Shown in pieces: positions 57,367-64,000 of a DNA stretch of 64,000 nucleotides. Positions within the stretch are counted from its first letter, which is position 1; every line of letters begins with the position of its first letter. Where the stretch lies: positions 62,001 through 126,000 of the forward strand of contig WVSP01000002.1 of assembly GCA_015689735.1 (NCBI GenBank). Reading direction: 5' to 3'. Under the pieces are notes generated by a model. The model worked only from the letters and a program-made list of their open reading frames with translations, had not been told where the DNA came from and made no database searches. Made by a program: the position numbers and the translations under genes. This DNA comes from Rhodobacterales bacterium LSUCC0031 (lineage in GTDB: Bacteria; Pseudomonadota; Alphaproteobacteria; Rhodobacterales; Rhodobacteraceae).

Positions 57367-57908
57367 TATTATTTATCTATGTTATTGTTTTAAAGGTATA
57401 ATTTGTAGTTCATGGGCCTGTGATCCCCTAATTGACCCCCTATGGTATTGTTTGTGGAATGGGCGCTGTAGCCATTTTCGAATCCTCCCCCATCAAATCC
57501 CACAAACCACACTTCGCCGACCCCAGCCGGGGGGTGCCCCCCTAAATCGGCTCTTGATGACCCGCAACCCTATAAGTCGATTTTGGACGAACGTGGGGCG
57601 TCCCGGCACGTTAGGCTCCGCGCTGCTTTGGTAACTGGTGGTGCTGTTGGCAGCTCATGAATGCAGCGGAAATGTTTCGACATCATCTTTCCGTAGTAAC
57701 TTTCAAATGCCGAAAGCTGATCCCAAGCTGTAATCTTGGTATGGCAGAAGGTGCTGACTGTCCCTTCCTATTAACTTGAAACTTCCGTGAGAACGGACGA
57801 CATAGGCCACGAAGGTTTGAAGAAAAACGCCTTTGGGTCGATGACTAGGTCCGTACTTGCAGCAAGCAAGTTGATTAGTTGTGGATAGCTTTGGTGGAAG
57901 GAACACTT
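57367..57908 (+). other. Non-coding junction segment after tRNA-Ser
   Basis: About 540 bases with no convincing gene. The first part is AT-rich (ATTATTTATCTATGTTATTG), the middle has a GC-rich hairpin-like run near 57530 (GCCGGGGGGTGCCCCCC), and the composition is mixed, which suggests a mosaic of older fragments. No integrase or second copy of the tRNA 3' end was seen. The last bases give the glycosyltransferase ribosome site GGAAGGA. Confidence 0.55.
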
Positions 57909-58883
57909 ATGAGTCCGAAAGTTGCGGTGCTTTGTCAATTTAAGAATCCTGAGGCCTATTTTTCTATCTTTCACGCGCATCATTATCGTCTTTTTGACCG
58001 TTTTTTTTACATTGATCATCAATCAACCAAGGACTACCGAGGATTCGATTGCGGAAAAGCAACAGTATACCGAGCTAGTATAAAGAACTTTACTAAAGAT
58101 ATATTTTATGCTCGAATAATCGAAGAAATAAAGGCACACAGCGATATCGATTTTCTCTTTATTTTGGATATTGATGAATTTCTCCCGTTCTCTAATCGTA
58201 GTGACTTTGATAAATTTCTTTTAAATTACCGCAATTGGGCAGTTGGAACCTTATATTGGCGAAATGGATTTCCTCAAAACTTTGAGGAGCTGAGCGATTG
58301 CCCGCCGCTGTTGGTGCAAAGCATTCCGGGGAAAACTAAGAAGTTGTTCTATAACCTGAAGCGGCTCGGAAGTTTTTTTCCTCGTGAGGGCAATCATAAC
58401 GCCGAGTACTCGTTTCTAGGTCAAACTTGGCTACAGGCCCGTCCACGGAGAAAAAAATCCTCTGTCGGCTTGATTCATTTGCCATTGGTCTCCAAAGAGC
58501 AGATTTTTCAAAAAACGAATGAATTCCCCTCAGATTATTTTTCGGCGAAGTTGGGTGTAGAAGTTAGCGCGTTAATCTTGGATCTCACGACCCATGAAGT
58601 TCTCAATATTATTGGAAACTACCGAGCCAATGAGTTTGTAACTTATGGGCCATCAGATTTTGAGCCAATAGTGTTATTTTCTGGAATAAATGAACATGTA
58701 AGGTCCATTGATCAAGCGGTTGAAGGATTGATTGTCGCGCGCTTTACCGATGCAGATGAGTTAAATGAAAGTCAAGTTGCCTCTTTGCGTCGAGGTGGCT
58801 TTGGGCGTAAACGCAGTTTACTGCGCTTGATCGGCATAGATGGAGACAAAAAAATGAGCGTTGGTGGTGACTATGAAAGTTAA
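57909..58883 (+). CDS. Glycosyltransferase family 2-like protein (AT-rich islet)
   Basis: A 324-residue protein with a Glyco_tranf_2_4-like start (VAVLCQFKNPEAYFSIFHAH) and a DxD-type site in ILDIDEFLPF near residue 93, so a nucleotide-sugar is the likely substrate. The C-terminal half has no clear family and few membrane features. ATG 57909 has GGAAGGA seven bases before it. Base composition and codon use (many A/T-ending codons) differ strongly from all flanking genes. It overlaps the methyltransferase gene by 11 bases. Such pairs often decorate surface polysaccharides or protein. Confidence 0.75.
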   Translation: MSPKVAVLCQFKNPEAYFSIFHAHHYRLFDRFFYIDHQSTKDYRGFDCGKATVYRASIKNFTKDIFYARIIEEIKAHSDIDFLFILDIDEFLPFSNRSDFDKFLLNYRNWAVGTLYWRNGFPQNFEELSDCPPLLVQSIPGKTKKLFYNLKRLGSFFPREGNHNAEYSFLGQTWLQARPRRKKSSVGLIHLPLVSKEQIFQKTNEFPSDYFSAKLGVEVSALILDLTTHEVLNIIGNYRANEFVTYGPSDFEPIVLFSGINEHVRSIDQAVEGLIVARFTDADELNESQVASLRRGGFGRKRSLLRLIGIDGDKKMSVGGDYES

Positions 58884-59616
58884 AGATATAAATCGCGCCC
58901 GAAAAAATTTCCTTTACTTATTTCGTACTGGGGCAAGTGCTAAGGTATTGAAGTTATTTTGCCATTTTCGATTTATGAAGTTTAATTTGATTCATTCTGC
59001 GAGGGATCGACATTCTCTTTTCTTGAAATTTATTTCGGAACGATCATTTTCGCATAATTGGTTCATGGCAAACATCTATATTTGGCATTACTTTTCAAAA
59101 TATTACGATTTTTCGCGCGCTGAGAGGATCCTAGAAATAGGTAGCTGGCAGGGTATGTCGACTTGTTTTTTAGCGTTAAATTTTCCAAATGCGAAGATCG
59201 ATTGTGTCGATACTTGGGCCGGTGCTGACGAGCATCAGTCGGGGCATGCTGCAAGCTCGAATGTTCTTGAAAGTGTTGAAAGTATTTTTGATCAGAATAC
59301 TGAAGATTTTTCTCATCGAATTAAGAAATACAAAATGAGTTCTCTTGAGTTTTTATCATGCTCATCTTGTCAAAATGGATATGATTTAATTTACATTGAT
59401 GGTTCGCACAGATCTGAGGATGTCTTGCTTGACGCTTTTCTTGCGTTGCGACTTGTTAAAAGTGGGGGTATTGTTGTTTTCGATGATTTCTTGTGGCGTT
59501 ACTATCGCGATGAACAACAGAATCCGGCAGCGGCAATAAATTTCTTTTTAAGGCAAAAAGCCGATCACATCGAACTCTTGTTCGTCGATGGTCAAGTTGT
59601 TATCCGAAAAAAATAA
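58873..59616 (+). CDS. Class I SAM-dependent methyltransferase (Methyltransf_24-like, AT-rich islet)
   Basis: A 247-residue methyltransferase. The SAM-binding motif ILEIGSWQGMSTCFLALNFP near residue 85 is followed by the acidic loop IDCVDTWAG and a second YDLIYIDGSHRSEDVLLDA near residue 170 with GGIVVFDDFLW. The N-terminal 70 residues are basic and AT-rich coded. ATG 58873 overlaps the glycosyltransferase by 11 bases, so the two are expressed together. It probably acts on the same glycan or metabolite; the acceptor is unknown. Confidence 0.78.
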   Translation: MKVKDINRARKNFLYLFRTGASAKVLKLFCHFRFMKFNLIHSARDRHSLFLKFISERSFSHNWFMANIYIWHYFSKYYDFSRAERILEIGSWQGMSTCFLALNFPNAKIDCVDTWAGADEHQSGHAASSNVLESVESIFDQNTEDFSHRIKKYKMSSLEFLSCSSCQNGYDLIYIDGSHRSEDVLLDAFLALRLVKSGGIVVFDDFLWRYYRDEQQNPAAAINFFLRQKADHIELLFVDGQVVIRKK

Positions 59617-59674
59617 GGTGAAATGTTTGCTTAACCCATCGGTTCTAAATCCATTTATGAGTGGAGAGAAGGTT

Positions 59675-59728
59675 ATGATATTTTCAAAAATTGGGAACGA
59701 TTCTTCGAGTTCGCTGGAACGACAGTGA
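59675..59728 (+). pseudogene. Short gene start cut by the IS3-family element
   Basis: ATG 59675 follows GGAGAGAAGG and encodes 17 AT-rich residues, MIFSKIGNDSSSSLERQ, then hits a TGA that is the first triplet of the left inverted repeat (59726-59728). The third islet gene seems to begin here and be disrupted by the insertion. No matching remainder is obvious to the right of the element. Confidence 0.45.
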
Positions 59729-59752
59729 GCTGCTCCCCGAAAATCGGACAGT
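59726..59752 (+). repeat. IS left inverted repeat
   Basis: Starts TGAGCTGCTCCCCGAAAATC and ends GGACAGT; pairs with the right repeat in about 20 of 27 positions. Confidence 0.8.
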
Positions 59753-59806
59753 GACGTAAGCTACGATCTGACGTCTGCTGGTCTCCAAGAACGAGGAGAT
59801 CAGAAG

Positions 59807-60100
59807 ATGAAGAAACGCAGGAACCATGACGCTGGGTTCAAAGCTCGTGTGGCGCTGGAAGCCGTGAAGGGCGAGCGCACGGTGTCGGAGCTGGCCGCCG
59901 AATATGGCGTGCATCCGACGATGATCCACCAGTGGAAGAAGTCTCTTTTAGACGGCGCAGCCGACATCTTTGAACGGGGCGGTAAGAAGGCGCCGGAGAT
60001 CGATGAGGAGACGGTGCGGTCACTGCATGCCAAAATCGGGGAGCTGGCTGTGGCCAACGATTTTTTGTCCAGAAAGCTCAAGCCTTGGACCGGCAGGTGA
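59807..60100 (+). CDS. IS3-family transposase OrfA
   Basis: A 97-residue protein with the IS3 OrfA helix-turn-helix: KKRRNHDAGFKARVALEAVK, then TVSELAAEYGVHPTMIHQWK, with the leucine-zipper-like helix in ETVRSLHAKIGELAVANDFL. It binds the inverted repeats. ATG 59807 has GAGGAG upstream. The final residues LKPWTGR come after the slippery site and would not be in the fused transposase. It stops at 60100, while OrfB is in the same frame only because of a 4-bp duplication. Confidence 0.88.
   Translation: MKKRRNHDAGFKARVALEAVKGERTVSELAAEYGVHPTMIHQWKKSLLDGAADIFERGGKKAPEIDEETVRSLHAKIGELAVANDFLSRKLKPWTGR
60061..60067 (+). other. Programmed -1 frameshift slippery heptamer TTTTTTG
   Basis: In the OrfA frame the codons read GAT TTT TTG, so T TTT TTG is a correctly phased X XXY YYZ heptamer. 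A -1 slip would read GTC CAG AAA GCT CAA onward into RQVRRKMID. The site is in the usual position for IS3 elements. Confidence 0.65.
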
Positions 60101-60112
60101 GGCGCAAGATGA

Positions 60113-60955
60113 TTGATTGATAAAAACCATCCAAGCCTGTCGGTCGGGGCGCAATGCCGCCTGCTGTCGATCGCGCGCTCGTCGTTTTACTATGAGCTGA
60201 TGGGCGAGACGGCCATGAACCTCGACCTTATGGTGGTGATCGACAAGCAATTCCTCGAGACACCGTTTTACGGCGTGCAGCAGATGACATGGCACCTGCG
60301 CAACGAGGGGTATGTCGTGAACTACAAGCGCATTCGTCGACTGATGCGGCTTATGCGCTTGATGCCGATTTACCAGAAGCCCGATACCAGCAGGCCCGCG
60401 AAGGGGCATAAGACCTACCCCTATCTGCTGGGAGGGCTGCGCGTGGAACGGCCCAATCAGGTCTGGTGTGCCGACATCACCTACCTGCCCATGCGCCGCG
60501 GCTTCCTCTATCTGGTCGCCATCATGGACTGGTATACCCGGAAGGTGCTGGCCTGGCGGATATCCAACACGCTGGAGGCTGACTTCTGCGTCGAGGCGTT
60601 GAACGAGGCGATCCACAAGTTCGGCCCGCCCGAGATCATGAACACCGACCAAGGCAGCCAGTTCACATCATTCGCCTGGACGGATAGGCTGAAAAGGGTC
60701 GGCACCCGGATCTCGATGGATGGCAAAGGACGCTGCATCGACAACATCTTCATTGAGCGTCTCTGGCGCTCCTTGAAGTATGAATGCGTCTATCTGCACG
60801 CCTGGGAAACCGGATCGCAGGCACGGGTCGGCATCGGGCGCTGGATCACCTTCTACAACCACCAGCGCCCCCACACTGCCCATGGCGGACAGCCGCCCGC
60901 CGTGGTCTACTTTAACACAATCCAAACCGATCAGCAGGTGCAGGCAGTAGCTTAA
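60113..60955 (+). pseudogene. IS3-family transposase OrfB, DDE core, probably frameshifted at its start
   Basis: A 280-residue DDE transposase segment with the three acidic residues in WCADITYLP, NTDQGSQFTS and FIERLWRSLKYECV (DD35E spacing). The natural start is probably ATG 60109 (KMIDKNHP as in relatives), but ATTGATTG is a 4-bp tandem duplication, so ATG ATT GAT is followed by TGA and the OrfB frame is shifted. The -1 fusion would also end there. Only a weak TTG at 60113 would reopen the frame, so I treat the element as probably inactive. The rest of the frame is intact. Confidence 0.7.
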
Positions 60956-60967
60956 ATCACACTGGAA

Positions 60968-60994
60968 ACTGTCCAAGAGTTGGGGAGTAGCTTA
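60968..60994 (-). repeat. IS right inverted repeat
   Basis: Its reverse complement starts TAAGCTACTCCCCAACTCTT and ends GGACAGT, closely matching the left repeat. Confidence 0.8.
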
Positions 60995-61095
60995 GTTGGG
61001 CGATTGCCGCCTCACCGCCTTCCGTTCATTCCTCACTGGGTGAACAATCCACTGCGAACGCACAGCGCATGGTTGCGCGGGACAGTCAAATGGGG

Positions 61096-61908
61096 TCAGC
61101 GAAAGCGGATTGGCAGGTTGAATGCATAGCTCGCTTCGCGCAGCGCATCGGGGGCGGCGGGAAAGCGTCCAACGCGGCGCACGGCGTCCATGGCCGCTGC
61201 GTCCAAACCTGGATTGCCGGACGAGCGCGCCACGCCAAGCGCGCCCAAGCTGCCATCGCGACTGATCCTCAGCGACAGCGTTACTTGGCCCGCGGCATTG
61301 ACGCGCGGGCGCGCGCGCTCGATCCGGGCCATGATCTGTCCACCCCAGCTGGCCATCAGGCTTTGGCGTTGGGCTTGGCTAAGGCCGTGGTCTTGGGGCG
61401 ATGCAGCGGGTGCGCTGCCGCGTGTCGAACCGCCGCCTTGGCCTTGCGCCTGCCGTGCCACCTGCGGGTTGGAAGCCGGGGCTGTTGTAACCGCCGGGCG
61501 GGTCACGGGGCGCGGCGATTGTGCAAGGGCATTTGCGCTCAGCGGCGGTGGCGGGGGTTCGGTCATGTCGGGCGCAAGCGGCGGACCATCGGCAGAGGGC
61601 AGGATCGGCGCATCGGGCAAGGCGAAACCTTGCGGCGCCTGTCGGGCGATGGGCAGTGACGGTGCCTGCATGGCGGCGATCTGAGGTGCCTGCATCGGGG
61701 CGGGGCTTGTCACGGCTTGTGGCGGCGTGGCCCATTGCGCCGCCAAGGCGGCCATGCTGTCGGGGGCCGCGACCAGCGTGATGCTGTCGTTGCCGCCTTG
61801 GCCCATCGCTTGCGGGCCAGCGCTGATGTCGTTGAACCCGACCATCACCCCTGCGTGTACGGCGGCCGAAAACCCCAGAAAGGCCACGATTTCGGCCATC
61901 CGCCTCAT
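61096..61908 (-). CDS. tonB: TonB family energy transducer
   Basis: A 270-residue protein carrying proton-motive energy to outer-membrane receptors. One N-terminal membrane helix (IVAFLGFSAAVHAGVMVGF), a long Pro/Ala/Gln-rich spacer, and a C-terminal TonB domain beginning GGQIMARIERARPRVNAAGQ and VTLSLRISRDGSLGALGVAR. The start overlaps the second exbD stop by four bases. It is the last gene of the iron-uptake series and ends 102 bases from the IS element, in GC-rich backbone sequence. Confidence 0.88.
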   Translation of the reverse strand: MRRMAEIVAFLGFSAAVHAGVMVGFNDISAGPQAMGQGGNDSITLVAAPDSMAALAAQWATPPQAVTSPAPMQAPQIAAMQAPSLPIARQAPQGFALPDAPILPSADGPPLAPDMTEPPPPPLSANALAQSPRPVTRPAVTTAPASNPQVARQAQGQGGGSTRGSAPAASPQDHGLSQAQRQSLMASWGGQIMARIERARPRVNAAGQVTLSLRISRDGSLGALGVARSSGNPGLDAAAMDAVRRVGRFPAAPDALREASYAFNLPIRFR

Positions 61909-62291
61909 GGCTGCACCGTGATCAGGCGGATGTCGGTGATGCCGATCTGCGCCAGTCGTGGCAAAAGCCGCGCCAGATCCGCCGCCGGATAGGCCGCATC
62001 GGCCATGATCGGTAATGGCCCCCTGGGGCGTGCGGCGGCAAGGGTGGCCAAGGCGGCATCGCCCCTCGCATCGCCAAAGGCCAAAGTGCCATCCGCCCCG
62101 ATATAAAGCGTGTCGGGCTGCGGATCGCTACGCGCAGCGTCAGCCATAGGGGCCTTGATCGCAAGGGGCGGTGCTGGCGTAAGGCTCGCGGTCATCAAGA
62201 AGAAAACCAACAGTAGGAACACAACGTTGATCATTGGCACGATGGCGCGGTCTTGGGCCATGCGGGGTTTGCGGGGGGCGGCGAAGTTCAT
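61905..62291 (-). CDS. exbD: ExbD/TolR family biopolymer transporter (second copy)
   Basis: A 128-residue proton-channel subunit. The transmembrane helix with the functional acidic/polar position is in IVPMINVVFLLLVFFLMTAS; here Asn replaces the usual Asp in the PM(I/L)D motif. The periplasmic part ends in ITDIRLITVQP. Start and stop both overlap neighbours by four bases (ATGA). It follows the first exbD and probably forms a mixed complex with it and ExbB. Confidence 0.86.
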   Translation of the reverse strand: MNFAAPRKPRMAQDRAIVPMINVVFLLLVFFLMTASLTPAPPLAIKAPMADAARSDPQPDTLYIGADGTLAFGDARGDAALATLAAARPRGPLPIMADAAYPAADLARLLPRLAQIGITDIRLITVQP

Positions 62292-62674
62292 GGCGCCACC
62301 AAGACGAGATGAGTGAACCCCGCCCCCTCCAAGATCGCCATGACATCGAGCAGGCGTTGCATGGCGACACCCTCGTCGCTGCGGATCATGACCGGGTCTG
62401 ACATCGTCTCTGTCAGGCGGGATAGCGCCAGTTCCAGCGCCGCGGGTGCGATGGGCTGACCGTTCAGCTGTAGCTCCGTTTCTCCGATCTGCACCACCCG
62501 TGGTGGCCCTTGCCATGCGGTGGTGGTGCCACCCGCGATCCGCAGGTCAAGCGCGCCCTCCTGCCCGAAGCGCGCGGCCAGCATGAAGAACACCAACAGC
62601 AAGAACACCACATCGATCATCGGCGTGAGGCTGGGCCTGCGGCGCGGCCGGGGTGGGGCGAAGCGGAAACTCAT
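62288..62674 (-). CDS. exbD: ExbD/TolR family biopolymer transporter (first copy)
   Basis: A 128-residue proton-channel subunit. The membrane helix SLTPMIDVVFLLLVFFMLAA keeps the conserved Asp, unlike the second copy. The C-terminal MAILEGAGFTHLVLVAP is family-like. Both ends overlap neighbouring genes by four bases. It has the basic start PPRPRRRPSL. Confidence 0.9.
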   Translation of the reverse strand: MSFRFAPPRPRRRPSLTPMIDVVFLLLVFFMLAARFGQEGALDLRIAGGTTTAWQGPPRVVQIGETELQLNGQPIAPAALELALSRLTETMSDPVMIRSDEGVAMQRLLDVMAILEGAGFTHLVLVAP

Positions 62675-63303
62675 CGCGCGCGCGCGCCCCCACGGGCAAA
62701 GATGCGGGTCGCGTCATCCTCCATCTCGGCCTGCAACCTGTCGGCAATGCTGTCGAACCATGTGAGCGCGGCGGCGGCGGGGATTGCTACCGCCATGCCT
62801 GCCGCGGTGGTCAAGAGCGCCTCCCAGATGCCACCGGCCAGCGTGGCGGGGTCGGTTTGTCCGCCGGCCTCCTGTAGGGCCTGAAAGGCCGCGATCATCC
62901 CCAGAACCGTGCCAAGCAACCCCAGAAGCGGCGCGATCGTCACGATGAGGTCAAGTGGCCGCAGCCCACCGCGCAGCTCGGCCAATAGCGCGCGGGCGAT
63001 GCGCGTGGTTTCCTCGCGCGCGGCCTCTGGTGTCAGGCGCGTGTCGCCATGCGCGCTCATCGCCGCATGGGCAAGGCGCGCGCGCACCGAAGCGCGGGGG
63101 GCAAGCTGGGCAATGGCCGCATCCGCCGCGCCATCCTGCCAGAGCGCAATGGCCGATGCGGTGACACGCCCGCCCGCCCAAGCGCCCATCGCCGACAGGC
63201 GGTAAAGCTTCCACAAGATCAGCGCGAGGGTCAGCACCGACAGGGCCGAAATGGCCCAGATCACCGGGCCGCCTCGCGTCATAAGATCGGGGAGTTCGGT
63301 CAT
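62671..63303 (-). CDS. exbB: ExbB/TolQ/MotA family proton channel
   Basis: A 210-residue membrane protein with three helices. The first is at residues 11-31 (GGPVIWAISALSVLTLALIL), the other two in LDLIVTIAPLLGLLGTVLGM and ALLTTAAGMAVAIPAAAALT. The pore Thr/Pro positions are conserved. It precedes two exbD genes and tonB with ATGA overlaps and follows the ABC ATPase gene the same way. Confidence 0.9.
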   Translation of the reverse strand: MTELPDLMTRGGPVIWAISALSVLTLALILWKLYRLSAMGAWAGGRVTASAIALWQDGAADAAIAQLAPRASVRARLAHAAMSAHGDTRLTPEAAREETTRIARALLAELRGGLRPLDLIVTIAPLLGLLGTVLGMIAAFQALQEAGGQTDPATLAGGIWEALLTTAAGMAVAIPAAAALTWFDSIADRLQAEMEDDATRIFARGGARAR

Positions 63304-64000
63304 CGCAGCACCTCGAGCGGTTGGAAGACAAGCCCGTCGGGGCCATCGGTCATATACGCGGTAATGCCAAAGACCTGTGCAAGGTTCTCGCGCGTTAGCA
63401 CGCTATCGGGCGGCCCATCGGCATGGATGCGGCCCCGGTGCATCAAGATCAGCCGTGTGCAATGGCGTGCAGCGAGCCCCAGATCATGCAGCGAAACCAT
63501 CACCGCCTTGCCCCCCGCCGCCAAGCGGCCAAAGGCCGACATGGTGGCGATCTGGTGGCCGGGATCGAGGCCCGCGATGGGTTCGTCCGCCATGATCAGG
63601 GGCGTGTCTTGGGCAAGCGCGCGCGCGATCAGCACGCGCGCCTGTTCACCGCCCGACAGCGCGGTAGCGGCCCGCTTTGCGAAGCCGGAAAGATCCATCG
63701 TCGCCAAGGCATCCGCCACGGCGGCATGGTCGGCGGCACTTGGGCGCTGGCCGCTTGCCAGATGCGGGATGCGGCCCAGCATCACCAGCGTCTCGACGGC
63801 GATGGGCCAGGCGATCTCGCGCGATTGGGGCAGCCACGCGGCATGGCGCGCGCGCGCCGCAGGGGTCATCGCGGTGAGCGAGGATTGGCCGCGATGCGGC
63901 AAAAGCCCCAGCGCGCCGCGCATCAAGGTGGTCTTGCCTGCACCATTGGGGCCGATCAGCCCGACCAATTCACCCGCGCCGATCGCAAGCGTGGCGGCAT
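63300..64000 (-). CDS. Iron/heme-type ABC transporter ATP-binding protein (5' partial)
   Basis: The C-terminal 233 residues or so of an ABC ATPase; the frame is open past the right edge. Walker A is GLIGPNGAGKTT, the signature is ALSGGEQARVLIARAL, Walker B is LIMADEPIAGLDPG and the switch His is in VSLHDLGLAARH. The closest pattern is the FecE/HmuV group for iron complexes or heme, supported by the exbB-exbD-exbD-tonB genes that follow with overlapping ends. The permease and receptor genes must be beyond the window. Confidence 0.88.
   Translation of the reverse strand, partial: AATLAIGAGELVGLIGPNGAGKTTLMRGALGLLPHRGQSSLTAMTPAARARHAAWLPQSREIAWPIAVETLVMLGRIPHLASGQRPSAADHAAVADALATMDLSGFAKRAATALSGGEQARVLIARALAQDTPLIMADEPIAGLDPGHQIATMSAFGRLAAGGKAVMVSLHDLGLAARHCTRLILMHRGRIHADGPPDSVLTRENLAQVFGITAYMTDGPDGLVFQPLEVLR

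Larger units (their letters stand above)
59726..60994 (+). mobile_element. IS3-family insertion sequence, about 1.27 kb
   Basis: The element spans two imperfect 27-bp terminal inverted repeats (59726-59752 and 60968-60994), which share AGCT, CTCCCC and GGACAGT. It encodes an OrfA with a helix-turn-helix and an OrfB with the DD(35)E integrase core. GC content is higher than in the flanking islet genes. No target duplication is visible (CAG on the left, GTT on the right), so the ends may have been altered or deleted since insertion. Confidence 0.9.

Noticed and set aside
59720-61000. Target site duplication of the IS3 element
   Set aside because: Flanks read CAG on the left and GTT on the right; no 3-5 bp direct repeat is visible.
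57277-61095. Complete integrative island with duplicated tRNA-Ser attachment site
   Set aside because: I looked for a second copy of the tRNA 3' end (CCCTCACTGTCCGCCA) up to the tonB gene and saw none, and no integrase gene is present. Only an AT-rich islet is claimed.
60995-61130. Continuation of the IS-interrupted gene to the right of the element
   Set aside because: An open frame continues for about 40 codons but has different, GC-rich composition and overlaps the tonB 3' end; no support for it as the missing part.

Overview
The window is a piece of an alphaproteobacterial chromosome, most likely from the family Rhodobacteraceae. It is GC-rich except for one islet. The evidence is protein similarity recalled from memory, the gene order yceD-rpmF-plsX-fabH-ihfA-merR, the order ppiD-trpE / yibQ / trpGDC-moaC-moeA-lexA, an alphaproteobacterial GTTC-N7-GTTC SOS operator, a DctPQM TRAP system and OlsB. 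No database search was run, so every assignment rests on reading motifs and family resemblance.

Layout. 1-2.4 kb: the end of a CoxL-like molybdenum hydroxylase large subunit and its FAD subunit. 2.4-4.7 kb: a GlxA-type regulator, infC (apparent ATA start) and a small alanine-rich membrane protein. 4.8-10.3 kb: a reverse-strand assimilatory sulfite-reduction operon (cysG, DUF2849, cysI, cysH, DUF934, then fpr), with a divergent Lrp-type regulator and a DUF3445 gene. 11.7-17.1 kb: dCTP deaminase, tRNA-Pro, merR, ihfA, fabH, plsX, rpmF and yceD. 17.2-30.8 kb: bamE, olsB, tyrS, anmK, rarD, a cupin-HAD-eno unit, two EamA exporters around fur, selO, a nucleoside hydrolase and gltA. 30.9-45 kb: gltX, comEC, lexA, moeA, moaC, trpCDG, a YibQ-type deacetylase, trpE and a PpiD-like chaperone. 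45-50 kb: an aminotransferase, ssb, a lytic transglycosylase and ilvBN with a valine-codon attenuator. 50.5-55.1 kb: a TRAP transporter. 55.2-57.4 kb: bpt, an RDD protein, a DUF2852 protein and tRNA-Ser.

After tRNA-Ser the base composition changes sharply. An AT-rich islet carries a glycosyltransferase, an overlapping methyltransferase and a short gene start cut by an IS3-family element. The element has a slippery heptamer, but its second frame seems broken by a 4-bp tandem duplication. The GC-rich backbone then resumes with a tightly overlapping iron-uptake operon (ABC ATPase, exbB, two exbD, tonB) that runs off the right edge.

Most genes are housekeeping or anabolic. The main signals beyond ordinary genes are two dispersed intergenic element families. 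One is a palindrome centred on TTCGTACGAA, placed just after stop codons. The other is a G-run/C-run hairpin with an ATATTT..GAAACGAAGAAG tail. Others are the chained triple-GTTC LexA operator, the ilvB leader peptide and attenuator, and the non-canonical infC start. I found no convincing undescribed defence or biosynthetic system.
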